64,000 nt of DNA. It comes from Pyrus communis. Its lineage: Eukaryota > Streptophyta > Magnoliopsida > Rosales > Rosaceae. Position 1 is the first letter of the stretch. Every line of letters begins with the position of its first letter. Below are positions 23,657 through 34,806 of this stretch, piece by piece. Location of the stretch: positions 7,540,149 through 7,604,148 of the forward strand of contig NC_084818.1 in the NCBI RefSeq assembly GCF_963583255.1, in the 5' to 3' direction. The notes under the pieces were generated by a model that worked only from the letters and a program-made list of their open reading frames with translations, did not search any database and had not been told where the DNA came from. Position numbers and translations under genes: made by a program.

Positions 23657-24792
23657 GCATTAACCAAAAACGTCCCAAAAATATTTGGGTATGGTTAAGA
23701 AGCAGGGGATGCCAAAATATAGCATTGGGTCGGAAAAAAATGCAGCTTAGTACGTGTTAGCTAGTTCAACGCACAGCCCTACAACAAATAAAAAAAATTG
23801 TGGGCCACTAGGCTTAGGGACACGATTGCAAAGTAACCCAGTCCATTATAGGGCAAGTTGCAAGCTTGCTACAGTTTTGGGTCGAAGGGATGAGAAGAGC
23901 CCAACAACTCATAGGCTACTGCAAGCGGACCACTTACGTGGAAGAATAAAAGCCCATCATTCTCTGGCTTTGGGCTGGTGCGCAAGAAGCCCAGTGACGC
24001 GCTGGCTTCTGGAATAAGATGCAGGCGTGAAACCCAGCACCAAAGACTCAGGCAATCAGACCTGGTCCAATATGAGAGCAACAAGCCGAAGCCTTGCAAT
24101 GGGAACGCGGGCCGAGCCCATTCACCTGTTGGCTTATCAGATGACAGAAGCCCAACGTGTGGGCTTTGAGTTCCATACATAGCAAAGCCCAAAAGAAGGC
24201 TGCTGTTTGTGGTTCAATTTGGTGTGCGGCTTGGCTTCAGGCCAACTAGGCGCAACTTGGCTCATAGCTTTGGCGTAAATTCCCAGATTTTTTTTCTTTT
24301 CAAATTCTTAGGTTTGAGAAATCCTAATTGTTTCTAATTTCTTTCAATTTTTTGACTCAGAAATTACACATAGCAAAAATTGCGTAATGCATGAAACGTG
24401 TGCGTGTGTGTGTATATATATATATGTATGTATGTATGTGTATATGTATATATATTGACAAATATATGAAACATATACAATATATATATACATCGGAAGG
24501 TAAATATAAATGTAGGGGGTTTATATATCGAAAGGTATATATTTTAAGCGTACATGATTGGCAAAAAACAACAAAAGCCTTTGAATTTATAAAAGATCCA
24601 TCTTGGAAAACCGAAATTGCATCTCCAATGCGTTGTATCACGTTTAACATGAAAAAATTAAATTGAATCAATATCATGTAGATCAATTCAATAAAATAAT
24701 AAATTAATCATAAAAAAATAATTAAAACGTAATATTCCCCTGATTGAAGATCAAACTCTCTTTAGCGCAGCGTTAAGAGCATATTGATAACG
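23657..24792. other. Copia 5' untranslated interior
   Basis: Lies between the nested transposon and the Copia 5' LTR. It is relatively GC-rich, with many GGGCTT/AAGCCC strings around 23800-24190. A (TG)n/(TA)n microsatellite lies at about 24398-24455. Open frames on both strands overlap and resemble nothing known. Confidence 0.4.
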
Positions 24793-25062
24793 TGTTGTAG
24801 GCATAGTTTATTGAACAATTATGGAGGCCATAGAGAAAGGGGGTGTGGCACATAGAGAGAAGAGAGAGATGTGTAATTGTGAGGTGTCTTCTTTTCCACC
24901 TCATTGTGCCTTTATTTATAGTAATATGGAAGGTTAAATCTTTACCCTAATAGGATTACCAACTCTAATAGGATAACATTTAACCCGAAAGAATATTCCA
25001 AGATATCCCTATATACACTAGAATTTACATAATCACATTCCTAATCTAATAGGACTGCAACA
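24793..25062 (-). repeat. 5' LTR of the Copia element
   Basis: Begins TGTTGTAGGCATAG and ends GGACTGCAACA on the plus strand, so both ends keep TG...CA. It is better preserved than its partner at 17103-17369. The minus-strand TATA box is in TTACTATAAATAAAG. Confidence 0.85.
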
Positions 25063-25255
25063 ACACGCAATATATTATGTTGCAATAAATTATTTTTGTA
25101 GTGTTGTTGCACTTGTAAGTGTGTACATGTATATATGTCATATTGTGGTTTGATAATTCATCGAACCACAATCTAGAATTTGGCCATGTTTGTTTCACAC
25201 CCTATTTTACTTAGTGTTTTGTTAAATATTTTTTTTTAATTACAAGCATTATTAT

Positions 25256-25425
25256 TATTATTATTATATAAACTAAAAAAGAATAAATTTTAACTCGAAA
25301 TGATGTGAATTGAAAAAAAAAATCCATTGAAACAATCACCATATTATTATATAAACTAAAAAAGAATAAACTTTAACTCCAAATACTGTGAGTTGAAAAA
25401 AAAAATCCACTGAAACAATCACCAT
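25256..25425. repeat. Two tandem copies of an 83-bp unit
   Basis: A unit from TTATTATATAAACTAAAAAAG to TGAAACAATCACCAT appears at 25261 and again at 25344 with few differences. Confidence 0.85.
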
Positions 25426-25689
25426 CTATAGTATTAACCAGTGCATCTACAGTTTTTTGTTGCTTGTTTAGTAGCTTCTTTAATTATTAAAAACTTATTT
25501 TTAAGTCAAAAGGAATTTGACTCTTGATCTAAGAAATAATAGACAGTGGGTGTATATTTATCTAGGATTCTAGAGATCACTTGTTCAAATACCATTAGTT
25601 TATTTATAATGGAATCTCAATTCTGTGCCGGGTTTAATTAACGGTGATTAAACAACAAGAATTTTAGTTTCTTCAGTTAAAGACCACAC

Positions 25690-26130
25690 GCAAAAGACGT
25701 TAGGTATTAATCAGGCGGTAGGCAGGGGTATAACATTTAGGCGTTTAGGTAGGGATCTAAGTATTTTAATTAAATTTGTTATATAACATACAAATAAATG
25801 TCTACTTATACTTAAATTAAAACGTGATAATTGTATTAGGATACATGAATTATAAAATAAAATGATATATAAATTATAAAGATTAACATATTGAAAATAT
25901 GGGGAACAAAGAGTGTACATCCTAGTATTTAACAAGTCTTTTGCAATTTATTGAAAAAATAAAATGCAAAATTAAAGTTATCTATTTTTTGTTTAAGTGA
26001 GAGTCGCGACCTAGGCGGGCTAAGCGGGCGCATAAGCAGGTCTAAGCGCCATTTCTTAATTTTCAAACACGTAGAGATTAAATGGGGGCCAACCGCCTAG
26101 CACCTAAACAAGACCTAGGAGGCGCTAGAC
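25690..26130. repeat. Dispersed repeat with CCTAGGCG-rich ends, copy 1
   Basis: The ends are rich in GGCGG/TAGGCG strings (TTAGGCGTTTAGGTAGGG on the left, CCTAGGCGGGCTAAGCGG on the right) around an AT-rich core. A diverged copy in the opposite orientation lies at about 31440-31920. Probably a non-autonomous transposon; class unknown. Confidence 0.55.
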
Positions 26131-26162
26131 GGAGCTTTCCAGAACCACTCCTATAAGATTAA

Positions 26163-26529
26163 GGCTTTTTAGCCAAAATGGTCCCTAAGATTTGCATAAG
26201 TCATCACTTTGGTCCCTGATATTTGAAATCAATATAAGTGGTATCTGAGATTGTCCACCATCAATCTTTTGGTCCTTCCGTGAATAGTTATGTTAAATAA
26301 AAATTAAAATGACAAAACTACCCTCAATTTATTAAAAAATAGGCCAAAATAATTTGACAAAAATTGAGGGTATTTTTGTCATTTTATCCTTATTCAATAG
26401 AGATTTTTTCACGGAATGACCAAAATAATTGGTGGTGGACAAACTCAGGGACTAATTCTATCGATTTCAAATCTCAAAGACCAAAATGAGGAGTTATTAA
26501 ATCTCAGGGACCATTTTGGATAAAAAGTC
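26163..26529. mobile_element. Fold-back MULE-type MITE with 9-bp target duplication
   Basis: Nearly the whole 367-bp element is an inverted repeat with arms of about 170 bp. The left arm starts GGCTTTTTAGCCAAAATGG and the right arm's reverse complement starts GACTTTTTATCCAAAATGG. Both continue through TGGTCCCT, TTTGAAATC and CCCTCAATTT. A perfect 9-bp duplication, TAAGATTAA, flanks it (26154-26162 and 26530-26538), the size typical of Mutator elements. Its transcript would form a long hairpin. Confidence 0.88.
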
Positions 26530-26942
26530 TAAGATTAATAAGCATCTGAATGGAAGAAGACTTACATCATCTAACTAATCAATTACATGTATGCATGTCT
26601 TTCTGACACATGCATGAAGCATGTCCAACAACATGTTAATTTGTTTTTATAACGGTACCAATGGTCCCATTTATAATAAGTTACAAATCTATCCTAATTG
26701 TGTTCCTTTCTCTTTTAAAAAATAAGCGATAAACTATTATTGATTCGAAAACCATCGCAATGCTCACAAACAACACAACTTGAAAAGGGCAAAAAAAAAA
26801 AAAAAAAAAAAAAAAGGTTTTTTATTTTATTTTATTTATTTTTTAAATCAACTGCAAAAGACATCCAAAATTCCAAATAAAGAGCAAACTTATAGAGCCT
26901 AAATTGCCTACTATGGATAACCTTTCGGAACATCACCATATA

Positions 26943-27178
26943 TGGGGTCGTTTGGAAGTGTTTTTAAAATGACTGCAAGCGCTTTTGGTGAAAATATTTT
27001 TGAAACTAATCCTAAGTAAAAATTCAAGTGAATATTGAAAAAAAAACACTTTAACTACTTCATGTAAGAATCACATATATGGTGCTTATTTCAAAAAACA
27101 CTTAAAGTGCTTTTGGAACCTAAAAGCAATTTCAACAAAATTACTTCAATCATTTTAAAAATGCTTCCAAACGAGCTC
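26943..27178. mobile_element. Intact MITE with TA target duplication
   Basis: Inverted ends TGGGGTCGTTTGGAAGTG and (reverse complement) GAGCTCGTTTGGAAGCAT, each running on to TTTTTAAAATGA. The duplicated unit B keeps the empty site ACCATATACTTCAT at about 30334-30347. Unit A reads ACCATATA-element-TACTTCAT, so the target duplication is TA. It is absent from unit B. It is the same family as the split copy at 11790-12972. Confidence 0.88.
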
Positions 27179-27998
27179 TACTTCATTCGTCAATTTTCAT
27201 TGATATCTTGCATAGAAATGGAAGAATATGATAACATATATTATTATTGGTATATTTACTTGTAACATGCATTGACCATATATAAAAGAAGAAAGTGATG
27301 TGAACCTTTAAACGGGAAAAGACTTTGGTTAGGCAGAGCCAAATTGAGAGAAAAAAATAGGTAGGGACAAAAACATATTCAAGTGGAATATATAGGTATA
27401 AAGTACGCAATGAGTCAAGAAATTCTACAATGGTGTCCAACTATTTCCACGACGGCCACGTTACAAGACTTAGGTTTTTTTCCAAGTGAAGGGAAAGAAA
27501 ATGGCACTTGAATCGTAGAAAAACTAACATATATACTCAAATGACAATGTCTCCTTTAAAATGTCACATTCTTTGGGACTTTTTGGAAATCGATCGACCA
27601 ATTAGCTATAGCTTTTTTAACTTCTTAATTTCCATGTCTCCTTTTCTTGTTCCCACAAGCCTACTTGCTTCCCACCCCATTCTTTATCGAGCTAGCTGAC
27701 CCAATCAAATCGCTAGCTAATTGGGGTCAACCCTCTTGTCTGATTAATTTTAAATTCCAAGCCCCAAGGCTCAAGCCCCTTATCTTGGTTAATTAATATT
27801 AATTGTATTTAGGTTATATTATATTCAAGCTTAATCCATACAACTATAAAGCCCAAACTTTCAATTCATTTCCAAATGGTTCAAGTTCTAATTACTAAGA
27901 AGAAAGAATAAGCCTATATAAAGGCTAGTGAAAAAATACTATTGCTCAATGTGAGACAAGAAGATCTCAAACTCCTACACTCCCTCTCTTAGTCTTTC

Positions 27999-28007
27999 TA
28001 TATATAT
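27999..28007 (+). promoter_or_regulatory. Probable TATA box of LBD copy 1
   Basis: TATATATAT followed by GTGCACACAGCCATTG about 80-90 bp before the ATG. The same block, with TATTTATAT, is conserved before LBD copy 2. Position and conservation support it; no transcript data are available. Confidence 0.5.
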
Positions 28008-28086
28008 GTGCACACAGCCATTGCCTTTTTTACTCCAACCCAAAGCACCTCATAACTAAAGCAAAAGCTTACTCAAAACAACAAAT

Positions 28087-29153
28087 ATGGAGTTCAATGC
28101 CAAAACTACTACCACTACTACAAGTACTGCATCACTTCCACCTCCATTCTCCTACTCTCCATCCTCTACTTCTTCTCCCAGTACTTCATCATTTCCCTCT
28201 CCTAACTCTCAGCACTTATCTAATTATCCTTCTCCTCATGCTTCTAATAGTAATATTGCTACAAATCCATTTCCGACCTCTCCTTCACCGCCACCGCCAC
28301 CTGTGATTCTCAGCCCATGCGCCGCCTGCAAGATTCTTCGCCGCCGGTGTGCAGAGAAGTGCGTTTTAGCTCCATACTTCCCTCCTACTGAGCCCCTCAA
28401 GTTCACTATTGCCCACAAAGTCTTTGGAGCTAGCAACATCATCAAGCTCTTGCAGGTAATTAGTTTATATTTATATTTCATTATCTTCTGTTTACTGCAC
28501 TAAGTAAGTAATACATATATTAATCATGGGATTTTGTAAAAAATATCAAAAAAGTCATGAGGAACACTTTTTCCACTTTCATTTATTAAAGTAGAACTTG
28601 TTGGCTTTATTAAATTCTTCAATGATTGTCAAAGTATACGCCCGCGTTGTAAGATTAATATTTTGAAATTGGGTTTAGCTTAAAAGAGTCAAAGTTTCCA
28701 TCTAAACCACACCTTCGTGCAAAAATTAACATTATCAATGATTCAGATTCACAATCGATCAATATAGCAGACTTGCTTAAAGCATGCCCTTATTTAAAAG
28801 TTGTATGTACGAAAAATTTGCAGGAAATTCCAGAGTCTCACAGAGCAGATGCAGTGAGCAGCATGGTTTACGAAGCCAATGCTAGAATTCACGACCCGGT
28901 TTATGGCTGCGCCGGAGCAATTTTCCAGCTCCAGAAACAAGTCGGTGAGCTCCAAGCCCAACTGGCCAAGACACAGGCAGAGCTAGTGAACATGCAATGC
29001 CAGCAAGGAAATTTGATTGCCCTAATTTGCATGGACATGACAAAGTCTAAAGAACAAGCCATTTTGCAGCAGCAACAGTCTAATAACATTGACACAAGCT
29101 GTTTTCTGGATGAAAACAATTTGGGCACGGCTTGGGAGCCTCTCTGGACATAA
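28087..29153 (+). CDS. LOB-domain transcription factor (LBD1/LBD11-like), copy 1
   Basis: Two exons, 28087-28455 and 28824-29153, with a GT-AG intron of 368 bp; 232 aa. A serine/threonine/proline-rich N terminus (1-75) precedes the LOB domain. That domain has the C-x2-C-x6-C-x3-C zinc-finger-like motif (C78, C81, C88, C92), the GAS block (FGASNIIKLLQ, 113-123, ending at the splice site), and a leucine-zipper-like series L159-L166-L170-L177. These mark a class I LBD, a plant-specific nuclear DNA-binding factor that works as a dimer. The intron sits at the position usual for the family. From memory the nearest Arabidopsis relatives are LBD1 and LBD11, linked to vascular cambium and organ boundaries. 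It has a close tandem copy at 33392-34478. Confidence 0.92.
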
Positions 29154-30295
29154 ACAGTAATTTGGACCTTGATCATTTCACATTGGAAAAAAGATGCTTT
29201 GAAAAATTGTCCAAAAAAGTGACCATCTCTTAATTAGTTAATTAAGGTATATAGAAATTATATATATGCGTTATGGCGCTTCTAAAATAATAATGTTACT
29301 GGTAAACTTTATATTTCTCGCCGGGGATGGGTATGCAGGAAACAGGAGGGATTTCTTATTATTCTTAGTCTGTGCTGATTAATTCTTGTATGAAAATCAA
29401 AGCAACCTAATTATATACATATATGTGATGATGTGATAGTCTTCCTTATTTCATTTTCAAACTTTCTCTTGATTTTCAGCTTCTAAGTTTCAGCTATTCA
29501 GATGTCACAACATCAGACATTGTGGTTTAAATTATTCCTCATTTCTTTAGACTAGCTTACTCCTCAATTCAATAATATTATCAATTTAATTACATGAAAC
29601 TTCATTGATTAACATTATGAAAAAGTATTCTAATAACCGTGTGAATGTAGTCCTTTAAGGTAAACCACATATATACGTGTTAGGTGATTTACCCCTCTCG
29701 TCTATAAATCTTCGTTGATCCATTTTTATGCATCAACATATATCCCAGCTTGTTAATGCAAGGAGAAGAAAATGGCCACCATTGTATTTTGGGGTAGTAG
29801 TATATGAGGACCAGAGGCCCAACAAAGAAGGAAAAGCAGCCGCTTAGATACGTGCATGCCTCCATTTCAATGCACACAAGCAGACCAAAAAGGCCTTGAT
29901 GGTGAAGTTTGCTGAAAATCAAGGAATACAGAGCAAACCGTCTCTCAATTTCTTTTATATATTGAATGAATGATAAAATATTACATTGCCGATTTTACAT
30001 ATCCACGAACGTAATGATGACAAATTCATAACTGACGCTTACTAATTCCAAGAGGCTTACAACTGTTATTGGGGAAAGACTCTTATGAGAGAACTCAGAC
30101 AGCGCTATACAAGAATTTCTCGGAGCTTTGAAAATAAATGTTTCATACAAAAATATGATATTTCTCATGATTTGTCCTAGTTGAACTATAGTTAAGCTAG
30201 GTTTCCTGTGTCAATGTTCCACATTATACTCCAATGTTGTCGACAGTCACTAGCTACTAATGTGAACTTGATCACCAATTTAGGAATATAAATAG
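29154..30295. other. 3' part of duplication unit A
   Basis: 3' UTR and intergenic DNA of LBD copy 1. The open frame on the minus strand at 29689-29922 is conserved in part in unit B, but only because the DNA was duplicated; the two translations differ by frameshifts. Confidence 0.5.
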
Positions 30296-30846
30296 AACCT
30301 AAAATGCCTAATATGGGTAACCTGTCTGAGCACACCATATACTTCATTGGTTAATTTTCATTGATATCTTGCATAGAAATTAGTTATATAATTAACTAAT
30401 TGAAATAAAAGAATCTGATATATATTAATATTAGTGAATTTACTTGTAACATGCATTGACCATATATAAAAGAAGAGAGTGATGTGGACCTTTAAACGGT
30501 AAAAGGCTTTGGTTAGGCAAAGCCAAATTAAGGGAAATAATAGGTAGAGAGTAAAACTTAACAAGGTGGATTTTTTAGATATAAAATGTGCAATGAGTAC
30601 GTTAAGAAATTCTACATTGGTGTCCAACTACTTCCACCACGGCAGCATTACAAGACTTAGTTTTTTTTTTTTTTTCCAAGTGAAGGGAAAGAAAATGGCA
30701 CTTGAATCGTAGAAATACTAACAAATGAACTCAAATGATAATGTCTCTTTTAAAATGTCACATTCTTTGGACTTTTTGGAAGTCGATTGACCAATTAGCA
30801 ATAGCTTTTTAACTTCTTTCCATGTCTCGTTTTCTTTTCCACAATA

Positions 30847-31011
30847 GATTTTTCAATGTGACTGGTATACGAGATGATACATCACGTGTCACTATATAAA
30901 TTGTGAGATATGTGTGTTAAAAAGTTATTAACTTAAAAAATAAAATTTATCACCATTCCTATTAAAACACATGATGTACCATTTGTGTTCCCATTACAAC
31001 TAAAAATTTCT
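30847..31011. mobile_element. MITE in unit B, copy 1 of its family
   Basis: Inverted ends: AGATTTTTCAATGTGACTGG on the left and (reverse complement) AGAAATTTTTAGTTGTAATGG on the right, both running to TACATCAcGTGT. Unit A has the uninterrupted sequence CACAAGCCTACTTGCTTCC at the equivalent site (about 27653), so this insertion came after the duplication or was lost from unit A. Confidence 0.7.
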
Positions 31012-31439
31012 CTTTTCCCACGAGCCTACTTGCTTCTCATCCAATACCTTCTCGAACTAGCTGACCCAATCAAATCCCTAGCTATTGGAGTCAACCCTCT
31101 GTCAATTACATATGCCGCATCACGAAACTTACCTGTGTATTTAATTAGTGTAAGAACCCGTGTATATAGGGTAACAGTATTTAAGGATCTTGATTACCTA
31201 AAATCCTAGAAGTGAGTCATCACATATATGAATGCATATGTAAACAAATATAGGCTACTATGTTTTAAGCGTTTACAGACGCACTTAATTACTGTGCTAG
31301 CGAATCACAATACAATACAAGGTAAATGAATACTCTCAGCATAGAAACAGTGACAAAAATAGGACGTCCCATAAGTAATCAATATCTAGTACTTTTTTTG
31401 CATATACTTTCTATATACGTTGTTTTAAAAATTCTCGTC

Positions 31440-31920
31440 TAACGTCATTTAAGTGTCAAGCAGCTAGCCATCCTTCTGATTAATTTCTAGGCATTTGAAA
31501 ATTAAGAAAGGGCGTCTAGTCCTGCTTACACACTTGCCTAGACCGCCAAGACACCCACCTTGCCTTCCCAGACCCGCCTAGGATGCAACTTTCACTTAGA
31601 CAGAAAATATGTAACTTTCATTGGCATTTTATTTTTTTCAATAAATTATAAGAGACTTGTTGAATACTTAGATGAACAAATATTATATCATTCTTCCCCA
31701 TGTTTTCATTATGTTCCAATACATTATAATCTATATGTCATTTTGTTTTGTAGTTTATGTATCCCGATGAAATTATTTATATTTAAATATAAGCAAAATC
31801 TTATTTATATAATATATAATAAATTTACTTAAATTCACATTATCCGTTTAGACCTCCACTTAGACCTTGCCTAGCCGTCTAGGTACTAGCTCTAGCTTGT
31901 TGCGCGACTACCGCTTAACA
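31440..31920. repeat. Dispersed repeat with CCTAGGCG-rich ends, copy 2 (inverted)
   Basis: Inverse-orientation relative of 25690-26130. CCCGCCTAGGATGCAACTTT opens an AT-rich core containing TTCAATAAATTATAAGAGAC, and the far end is CTTGCCTAGCCGTCTAGG. It lies in the extra DNA upstream of LBD copy 2. Confidence 0.5.
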
Positions 31921-32786
31921 TGTTTCAAAATCTTGCCTATATAGCTAGCCGTCGTATTTTTAGCTAATTCAAGAATGTATAATATAGCGCCATTTCGTTA
32001 TTTGATGTGTATATACCAGCTAGCTAGGTCCCACCGATATCAGCCAGAAAGGTCCCAGGAAGCTAGGGTTTGCTGGACCTATTTTATAGGTTAGTTTTGA
32101 ATATTGATGCATCATGCATGTCCTTGAAGTAGCAGGTGGGTTTATTTTTCGTGCCATTTTTAGTCATGCCTGCTGTTTAAACCGCATGCCTGAATCCGTA
32201 CGTTGGCAAGTTCCCTAGCATGTAGCTGGGTTGTCTTCACTACCTTGTGCTCCATCTGACGTCAGTTACAGTGCTCCGGCGGTGTGGATGCACAGGTTTT
32301 TTCCTAATTAGGTATTTCCATGTCCCCATGCACGAACGATAATCATGATCTCAGTCCAAAAAATATGCAAGTACGCTAGATTCTGATGAAAAAGGCTTTC
32401 TTCTACTTGATATAGAGTTTATTTACAAATTTGATTGCACCCAAAGGTCGCCTCTCTTGAACTATGAGCGTTAATCTCTTCAGAAGAAAATACCAATCTT
32501 ACATGAATTTTCGGTTTTGTTGGGGTGCTACTTTGACTAAATTTTGTTGCAATCTGTCAATATGAGAAATTTCATTCATTTTTACATCTCAAAAGTTTAA
32601 TGTACTTAATTAGTACAAGATATCTTTCAAAACAGGTGTATATCAATATTTCAAACACTGAAACATCCTTTGAAAAATTATTTACCATGTCTCATATACA
32701 AAGATATATTATTACTTGTAATAATGAATTAATGTAGGATCCATATATGCAAATAATATGATTATTATATGTACTAAAATATATTT
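31921..32786. other. Unit-B-specific DNA, no gene recognised
   Basis: Upstream DNA of LBD copy 2 that has no counterpart in unit A. AT-rich, with no convincing coding frame or transposon end. Confidence 0.5.
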
Positions 32787-32787
32787 T

Positions 32788-32994
32788 TTGTCTATCAAAA
32801 GATAGAGGATGAAAAAGACAGAAAACAAAATAGAGATTAATTAATTTACATAATCTTATTGCTGTCTTGAACCAAAAAATAATGCGACTTTTGTCTATCA
32901 AAAGATAGAGGATGAAAAAGACAGAAAACAAAATAGAGATTAATTAATTTACATAATCTTATTGCTCTCTTGAACCAAAAAATAATGCGACTTC
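32788..32994. repeat. Perfect-looking tandem duplication, 103-bp period
   Basis: The unit with TCTATCAAAAGATAGAGGAT...GAACCAAAAAATAATGCGAC occurs twice (TCTATC at 32791 and 32894). I see one difference (GCTGTC versus GCTCTC), so it is recent. TCTATCAAAAGATAGA is a small palindrome in each unit. Confidence 0.92.
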
Positions 32995-33047
32995 AAACTG
33001 ATGACGCCATCTCACTACCTTAACGTCACAAATGCTCTCCACCTTTG

Positions 33048-33214
33048 GAGAAATTTTTCATCGTGACGAGAACACGGATGGTACACCATGTGCTTTTATG
33101 TAAATAGTGAGAAATTTTATTTTTTAAGTTATTAACTTTTTAACACATATCCCACCATTTGTATAATGACACGTGATGTACCACCTCGTGTAACGATCAC
33201 ACTGAAAAATATCT
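33048..33214. mobile_element. MITE, copy 2 of the 30847 family
   Basis: Ends AGAAATTTTTCATCGTGACG and (reverse complement) AGATATTTTTCAGTGTGATC. Both carry ACACGGxTGGTACA-like inner blocks, and the core TTAAGTTATTAACTTTTTAACACATA is shared in part with 30847-31011 in the opposite orientation. It ends less than 100 bp before the LBD copy 2 TATA box. Confidence 0.7.
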
Positions 33215-33299
33215 TCCACTGTTGACATTACACCCCACCCCCTCCCTCTTTGTATTATTTTCCAGGCTGCTTGGTGCTCTAGCTCCTCTCTAAGGCTCT

Positions 33300-33308
33300 C
33301 TATTTATA
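33300..33308 (+). promoter_or_regulatory. Probable TATA box of LBD copy 2
   Basis: TATTTATAT followed by GTGCACACAGCCATTGGC, matching the arrangement before LBD copy 1, about 85-90 bp upstream of the ATG. Confidence 0.5.
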
Positions 33309-33391
33309 TGTGCACACAGCCATTGGCTTTTTTACTCCATAACTCAAAGCACCTCATAACTAAAGCAAAGGCACACTTAAAAACAACAGAG

Positions 33392-34478
33392 ATGGAATTC
33401 ATTGCCAAAACTACTACCACTCCTACAAGTCCACCTCCATTCTCCCACTCTCTGTCTTCCTCCATTTCTTCTCCCAGTACTGCACCATTTCCATCCCCTA
33501 ACTCTCATCACTTATCTAATTATTCTTCTCCTCATGCTGCTAATAGTAATATTGCTACTAATCCATTTCCAACCTATCCTTCACCGCCGCCACCACCACC
33601 TGTGGTTCTCAGCCCATGCGCCGCCTGCAAGATTCTTCGCCGCCGGTGTGTGGAGAAGTGCGTTTTAGCGCCATACTTCCCTCCTACTGAGCCCCTTAAG
33701 TTCACTATTGCCCACAGAGTCTTTGGAGCTAGCAACATCATCAAGCTCTTGCAGGTAATTAGTTCAGTAGGTGGTTAATAATAATACGTTTCATTATCGT
33801 CTGTTTACTGCACTAACTGCCTAATACATATATTAATCATGGGATTTGGTCAGAAATATCAAAAAAGTCATGAGGAACACTTTTTCAACTTTCATTTGTT
33901 GAAGTAGAATTTGCTGGTTTTATTAAACTCTTCAATGAATGTGAAAGCATACGTTGTTGTAAGAATATTTAATTTTGGAATTGGGTTTTGCTTAAAAGAG
34001 TCAAAGTTTTCTTCTAAACCACGCGTTCATGTAAAAGTTAATATTATCAATGATTCAGATTCATAGTCCGAGAATATAGTAGACTTCAATTAAAACATAC
34101 CCTTGAGTTGACCCTCATTTAAAAGCTGCATGTATGAAAAATTTGCAGGAAATTCCAGAGTCTCACAGAGCAGATGCAGTGAGCAGCATGGTTTACGAAG
34201 CCAATGCCAGAATTCGTGACCCGGTTTATGGCTGCGCCGGAGCAATTTGTCAGCTCCAGAAACAAGTCGGTGAGCTCCAAGTCCAACTGGCCAAGGCACA
34301 GGCAGAGCTAGTGAACATGCAATGCGAGCAAGGCAATCTGATTGCCCTAATTTGCATGGACATGACACGGTCTAAAGAACAAGCCATTTTGCAGCAGCAA
34401 CAGTCTAATTGCAATGGCACAAGCTGTTTTCCGGATGAAAACAATTTGGGCACGACTTGGGAGCCTCTCTGGACATGA
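33392..34478 (+). CDS. LOB-domain transcription factor (LBD1/LBD11-like), copy 2
   Basis: Two exons, 33392-33754 and 34149-34478, with a GT-AG intron of 394 bp; 230 aa. The start ATG aligns with that of copy 1 (MEFIAKTTTT versus MEFNAKTTTT); an in-frame upstream ATG at 33308 is not conserved in that role. The LOB cysteines are C76, C79, C86 and C90, followed by FGASNIIKLLQ and the leucine series at 157, 164, 168 and 175. All family-defining residues are kept. Most differences lie in the low-complexity N terminus (about 2 residues shorter) and the tail. Both copies therefore look functional. Their proximal promoters match, but copy 2 has about 2.4 kb of different upstream DNA with MITEs, so expression may have diverged. 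Confidence 0.92.
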
Positions 34479-34783
34479 ACAGTAATTTGGATCTTGATCA
34501 TTTCACATTGGAAAAAGATACTTGGGAAAAATTGTCCAATAAAGTGACCATCTCTTAGTTAATTAAGGCTTACAGAAATTATTTGTAAGAGTTATGGTTT
34601 AAATAGATGGTCTCCATAGTATTGTCCCTTTAAATAATATTATTGTAAAACTTTAAATTTCTCTAGTTGTAATATTGGGAAGATAAAGGAAGGGGGTTTT
34701 GGATACCGGGATGTCTTTTATTCTTAGTCTGTACTAAATAATTCTTGTATCAAATTCATAGCAATGTTTTGGTAACCTAATTT

Positions 34784-34806
34784 TATATATATATATATAT
34801 ATATAT
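34784..34806. repeat. (TA)n microsatellite
   Basis: About 11 TA units in the 3' flank of LBD copy 2. Unit A has only ATATACATATATG at the equivalent place. Confidence 0.9.

Larger units (their letters stand above)
17103..25062 (-). mobile_element. Decayed Ty1/Copia LTR retrotransposon
   Basis: Two direct LTRs bracket about 7.4 kb. Read on the minus strand, the 5' LTR is 24793-25062 and the 3' LTR 17103-17369. Inside each LTR the minus strand has a CTATAAATA-type TATA box. Next to the 5' LTR the minus strand reads ACACGTTATCAATATGCTC, a Copia-type primer-site region. Next to the 3' LTR it has the purine tract AAAGAGGGAG before TGTTGCAG. Broken pol pieces occur in the proper Copia order: GAG-pre-integrase, integrase, reverse transcriptase, RNase H. 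Flanking 5-mers ACAGG and ACACG agree at 4 of 5 positions, as expected of an old insertion. A 1.2-kb TIR transposon (22487-23653) is nested in it. All reading frames are broken, so it is not autonomous. Confidence 0.85.
26890..30295. repeat. Segmental duplication, unit A (LBD copy 1)
   Basis: Starts around GAGCCTAAATTGCCTACTATGG and ends around TCACCAATTTAGGAATATAAA. It is collinear with 30296-36105: the same upstream blocks (GAACTAGCTGACCCAATCAAAT-like), the LBD gene, and the same 3' blocks (TCAACATATATCCCAG, GTTGTCGACAGTC). Apart from indels the units are highly similar. Confidence 0.9.

Noticed and set aside
24357..24686. Overlapping frames on both strands with YIYIYTHTRT-type peptides
   Set aside because: Translation of TG/TA microsatellites in the Copia interior.
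29689..29922. Minus-strand frame downstream of both LBD genes (also 35230-35575), partly conserved
   Set aside because: Similarity is explained by the DNA duplication; frameshifts between copies argue against a protein.
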